Positions 13,166 through 15,970 of a DNA stretch of 15,970 bases are shown here, piece by piece. A program made the position numbers and the translations under genes. How positions within the stretch are numbered: position 1 is the stretch's first letter; each line of letters opens with the position of its first letter. A model generated the notes under the pieces. The model saw nothing but the letters and a program-made list of their open reading frames with translations. It had not been told where the DNA came from and made no database searches. Source of the stretch: Bacteroidales bacterium UBA2295 (lineage in GTDB: Bacteria; Bacteroidota; Bacteroidia; Bacteroidales; Tenuifilaceae); contig DDWD01000092.1 in NCBI GenBank assembly GCA_002345825.1, positions 1 through 15,970 of the forward strand, given 5' to 3'.

Positions 13166-14581
13166 GTGAACAAAAAGATTCAAATATCAAAGTATTTGAT
13201 ATTCGATTTCATTGGATCGTTTATTGCTTGGTTGTGGTTTCACCATTACCGTAAAGGAGTTATTGAACCTCAACTTTTTGGTTATTCAATTGATTTTGAG
13301 TTCGACACCAATGTGCTACTTGGGCTTGTTGTACTCCCATTCCTTTGGGTTTCACTCTTTTTTATTGCAGGATTTTATCGAGATGTTTATCGCAGGTCTA
13401 GGCTTAAAGAGTTGGGGCTATCCATTGCCATAACGATTATGGGTGGGGTCGTCATCTTCTTTTTATTACTTCTTGACGATTATGTGGCTTCGTACAAGAG
13501 TTACTATCAACTTTTTTTCACCCTTTTGATACTTCAGTTTTGCCTAACCTATTTTCCACGGCTTATTATTACTTCCATTTCAACCCATCGTATTCGAACC
13601 CGCAGAATTACCTTTCCTACCCTTATCGTAGGCGATGGCGATAATGCCTATAGCGTTTACAAAGAGTTTAGAGATGAGAAGATTACGCAAGGTAATCAGG
13701 TGGTTGGTTTTCTTGCCATTGAGAATAAAATAAATCCTCAACTTGTTGATGAGTTACCATGTTTGGGAAAGTACTCCAATTTGCGGGAGGTTGTTCACAG
13801 CCATAACATTGAGGAGGTAGTATTGGCCATTGACGAGAAGGATAGTAAGTTGCTTAGCAAAGTTGTGAACGAGGTATTGCTCCTTAACACTACGGTTAAA
13901 GCAATTCCAAGTATGTACGATTTCCTTACGGGTAGGGTGAAAATGTCGCAAATATTTGGTGCCCCACTAATCCATATCTCATTTGATTTAATGCCTGTTT
14001 GGCAGCAAAAATTAAAGCAATTCATTGATGTTACTGTAGCAATAATAGCCTTGGTACTTCTTTCACCTGTAATCCTGGTGATTGCAGTGGCAATTAAGGC
14101 AACATCAAAGGGTCCAATTCTATTCGCACAAGAACGGGTGGGACAGTTCGGGAAACCCTTCCATATCTATAAATTTAGATCGATGTACATAGATGCTGAA
14201 GCTAATGGCCCAGCACTCTCAACTAAAAACGATAGACGGATAACTCCGCTGGGGCGATTCCTACGCAAAACCCGCTTCGATGAAATACCAAACTTTTGGA
14301 ATGTGATTAAGGGCGATATGTCGCTGGTTGGTCCCCGTCCCGAGCGACAGTTTTACATCGATCAGATTGTTGTAAAAGCACCCCATTATATTCATTTGCA
14401 AAAGGTGAAACCCGGAATCACCTCGTGGGGTCAGGTGAAGTATGGCTATGCCGAGAACGTGGACGAGATGATTGAGCGGTTAAAGTACGACTTGCTTTAC
14501 ATTGAGAATATGTCTCTTTATGTAGACTTTAAAATAATGATTTACACTCTGATAACGGTATTTAAGGGAAGAGGAGTGTAA
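13166..14581 (+). CDS. Polyprenyl-phosphate sugar-1-phosphate transferase (exopolysaccharide initiation)
   Basis: The 471-residue inner membrane protein has the WbaP/WcaJ-like layout. There are about four N-terminal membrane helices (10-25, 49-69, 85-103, 112-130), a central nucleotide-binding-like domain starting L-I-V-G-D-G-D-N-A (153-161), a fifth helix (about 290-311), and the C-terminal sugar transferase domain. The latter shows Q-E-R-V-G (322-326), K-F-R-S-M (336-340), the catalytic-type D-E-I-P-N-F-W-N-V (372-380), G-D-M-S-L-V-G-P-R-P-E (383-393) and K-P-G-I-T. Such enzymes place the first sugar phosphate on undecaprenyl phosphate to start capsule, exopolysaccharide or O-antigen units; which sugar is not readable. 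The start is GTG, as the next in-frame ATG (near residue 92) would delete two membrane helices. No other polysaccharide gene is adjacent. Confidence 0.93.
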   Translation: MNKKIQISKYLIFDFIGSFIAWLWFHHYRKGVIEPQLFGYSIDFEFDTNVLLGLVVLPFLWVSLFFIAGFYRDVYRRSRLKELGLSIAITIMGGVVIFFLLLLDDYVASYKSYYQLFFTLLILQFCLTYFPRLIITSISTHRIRTRRITFPTLIVGDGDNAYSVYKEFRDEKITQGNQVVGFLAIENKINPQLVDELPCLGKYSNLREVVHSHNIEEVVLAIDEKDSKLLSKVVNEVLLLNTTVKAIPSMYDFLTGRVKMSQIFGAPLIHISFDLMPVWQQKLKQFIDVTVAIIALVLLSPVILVIAVAIKATSKGPILFAQERVGQFGKPFHIYKFRSMYIDAEANGPALSTKNDRRITPLGRFLRKTRFDEIPNFWNVIKGDMSLVGPRPERQFYIDQIVVKAPHYIHLQKVKPGITSWGQVKYGYAENVDEMIERLKYDLLYIENMSLYVDFKIMIYTLITVFKGRGV

Positions 14582-14655
14582 TGCTTTTCGATTAGCATCC
14601 CCCCCTCTAACGTTATTCTATATATCCAATAAGTTGATGTGTTTGGTAGCGCAGT

Positions 14656-14688
14656 GATTATCAGCCTAAAATAATTTTGTTGATAATC
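14656..14688 (+). promoter_or_regulatory. 8-bp inverted repeat upstream of dnaB
   Basis: GATTATCA (14656-14663) and TGATAATC (14681-14688) are perfect inverted repeats. Inside, AAAA (14668-14671) and TTTT (14675-14678) can also pair. No T-run follows, so a terminator for the sugar transferase gene is possible but not typical; an operator or mRNA end hairpin is also possible. It lies 38 bases before the dnaB -7 box. Confidence 0.5.
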
Positions 14689-14725
14689 CATTGGCGTTTT
14701 GCTATAAAATGCAATTCAACTTGCC

Positions 14726-14733
14726 TATTTTTG
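14726..14733 (+). promoter_or_regulatory. Bacteroidetes -7 box (TATTTTTG) of dnaB
   Basis: Exact match to TAnnTTTG, 18 bases before the dnaB start codon, giving a very short leader. A TTTG (14698-14701) is upstream, but its 24-base spacing is longer than the usual 19-21. Confidence 0.5.
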
Positions 14734-14751
14734 CATATAAAATATTTATAA

Positions 14752-15970
14752 ATGGCCGAGAAGAGAGGAAATTACAAAAAGGCTAATTCAGCTAGTATTG
14801 CTGGACTTGAAATGGGCAAAGTGCCACCACAGGCACTCGAGATAGAAGAGGCAGTAATAGGCGCTCTTATGGTAGAGAAGGATGCCGTTGTTAATGTGCT
14901 GGATGTTCTTAAGCCCGAAAGTTTTTATAAAGAAAATCATCAAAAGATTTTTAGCGCAATATTAGAACTGTCAACTCGGCTCGAACCCATCGACCTTTAT
15001 ACTGTTACCGAGGAACTTCGCAAAAAAGAGGAGCTGGATGAAGTTGGCGGAGCCGTTTATTTGGCACAACTTACCTCCAGGGTAGGCTCGGCGGCTCATG
15101 TTGAATATCACTCAAAAATTATTGCCCAAAAATATATCCAGCGAGAACTTATTAGGGTATCAAGCGATATCCAGACTAGAGCTTTTGACGATACTATTGA
15201 TGTTGATGACCTGCTCGATTACTCCGAGATGGAGCTGTTCAAGGTGGCCGAAGGGAATATCAAGCGCGAAACGGCGCCCATTAGCACCCTGGTAAACGAA
15301 GCGCTAAAAAATCTGGAGGAGGCCGGCAAACGCGAGGATGGGTTAAGTGGAGTTCCATGTGGTTTTTCTGAACTCGACCGTATGACATCGGGTTGGCAAC
15401 CATCCGATTTGGTTATTGTTGCTGCTCGTCCATCGATGGGTAAAACAGCTTTTGTGCTTTCAATGGCACGTAATATGGCTGTTGAGCACGATGTGCCAGT
15501 GGCCTTCTTCTCGCTCGAGATGTCAAGCCTACAGTTGGTTAATAGGCTTATTGTGAGTGAATCTGGAATACCCCATGAGAAAATAAGGAATGGCAAGCTA
15601 ACTCCTCAGGAGTGGACTCAGTTAACCGTAAAAATTGGCGATCTCCAGAACTCAAAAATCCTAATCGACGACACGCCAGCATTATCAATATTTGAGCTAA
15701 GGGCCAAATGCCGAAGGCTAAAAGCCCAGTACGATGTGGGAATTATAATAATTGACTACCTCCAGCTAATGACTGGCCCCACCGATACCAGAGGCAATAG
15801 AGAGCAGGAGGTGAGCACCATTTCCCGATCGTTAAAAGCCATTGCTAAGGAGTTGAATATACCAATAATTGCTCTTTCGCAGCTTAACCGTTCGGTTGAG
15901 ACAAGGGGTGGGAATAAACGACCACAGCTGTCGGATTTGCGTGAATCGGGAGCCATTGAGCAGGATGCCG
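14752..15970 (+). CDS. dnaB: Replicative DNA helicase DnaB (3' end outside window)
   Basis: This is the hexameric helicase that unwinds DNA ahead of the replisome and recruits primase. The frame is open from the ATG at 14752 to the window end; 406 residues are visible of an expected 500 or more. The N-terminal domain begins near residue 25 with P-Q-A-L-E-I-E-E-A-V-I-G-A-L (typical DnaB start) and contains E-N-H-Q-K-I-F (61-67). The RecA-like domain starts near 198 (G-V-P-C-G-F-S-E-L-D-R-M-T-S-G-W). Walker A is A-R-P-S-M-G-K-T-A (225-233), Walker B is I-I-I-I-D-Y-L-Q-L-M (331-340), and L-S-Q-L-N-R-S-V-E (375-383) and S-D-L-R-E-S-G-A-I-E-Q-D (394-405) follow. No intein is present in the Walker A or L-S-Q-L-N-R motifs. 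It has a separate promoter box from the sugar transferase gene. Confidence 0.97.
   Translation, partial: MAEKRGNYKKANSASIAGLEMGKVPPQALEIEEAVIGALMVEKDAVVNVLDVLKPESFYKENHQKIFSAILELSTRLEPIDLYTVTEELRKKEELDEVGGAVYLAQLTSRVGSAAHVEYHSKIIAQKYIQRELIRVSSDIQTRAFDDTIDVDDLLDYSEMELFKVAEGNIKRETAPISTLVNEALKNLEEAGKREDGLSGVPCGFSELDRMTSGWQPSDLVIVAARPSMGKTAFVLSMARNMAVEHDVPVAFFSLEMSSLQLVNRLIVSESGIPHEKIRNGKLTPQEWTQLTVKIGDLQNSKILIDDTPALSIFELRAKCRRLKAQYDVGIIIIDYLQLMTGPTDTRGNREQEVSTISRSLKAIAKELNIPIIALSQLNRSVETRGGNKRPQLSDLRESGAIEQDA

Noticed and set aside
14581..14598. Terminator at the end of the sugar transferase gene (ATGCT/AGCAT)
   Set aside because: The stem is only five pairs, AT-rich, overlaps the stop codon and is followed by C residues, not T.
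15219..15596. 125-codon minus-strand ORF inside dnaB
   Set aside because: It is a shadow of the conserved RecA-like domain coding region, including Walker A.

Overview
The window looks like a chromosomal segment of a Bacteroidetes bacterium, probably order Bacteroidales. Pointers are a secreted protein with a type IX secretion (T9SS) type A sorting domain, several copies of the Bacteroidetes -7 promoter box TAnnTTTG, an almost complete lack of Shine-Dalgarno sequences, the Bacteroidetes style of the glycosyltransferase tail and L34, and a DUF2721 membrane protein. The genus cannot be read from the sequence. No phage, transposase, CRISPR array, rRNA or tRNA was found.

Left part (1-3246): the C-terminal end of a family 2 glycosyltransferase, an ECF-type sigma factor and rsmG form a tight plus-strand run. 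They are followed by rpmH (L34, only 52 residues) with its own promoter and terminator. Between rpmH and the next gene lies a 380-base stretch with no credible ORF. It holds a perfect -7 box, a set of nested helices and a terminator, so it is a good candidate for an undescribed or 6S-like small RNA.

Middle (2362-8516): a membrane-anchored three-PASTA-domain protein, a T9SS-exported surface protein and an RluD-type pseudouridine synthase overlap by 4 and 7 bases and form one operon. Then comes D-alanine-D-alanine ligase (ddl), which has unusual repetitive spacers on both sides: 9-, 7- and 8-base tandem repeats, the latter two interrupted by hairpin-forming inserts. A DUF2721 membrane protein follows. 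A 28-base stretch of the same AATC-type repeat is inside the T9SS gene, exactly at the linker before the sorting domain.

Right part (8517-15970): a strong bidirectional terminator separates DUF2721 from the minus-strand genes gcvP (glycine decarboxylase P-protein), a glyoxalase II-like metallo-hydrolase and pcm (protein-L-isoaspartate methyltransferase). pcm and the hydrolase appear co-transcribed. Divergent from pcm are a polyprenyl-phosphate sugar-1-phosphate transferase (start of exopolysaccharide or O-antigen synthesis) and dnaB, the replicative helicase, which runs off the window end.

Most genes are housekeeping: ribosome assembly and modification (rsmG, rpmH, rluD), replication (dnaB), one-carbon metabolism (gcvP) and envelope building (ddl, PASTA protein, sugar transferase, glycosyltransferase). 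The unusual content is in the non-coding parts: the candidate RNA at 2039-2268 and the hairpin-interrupted tandem repeats around ddl.
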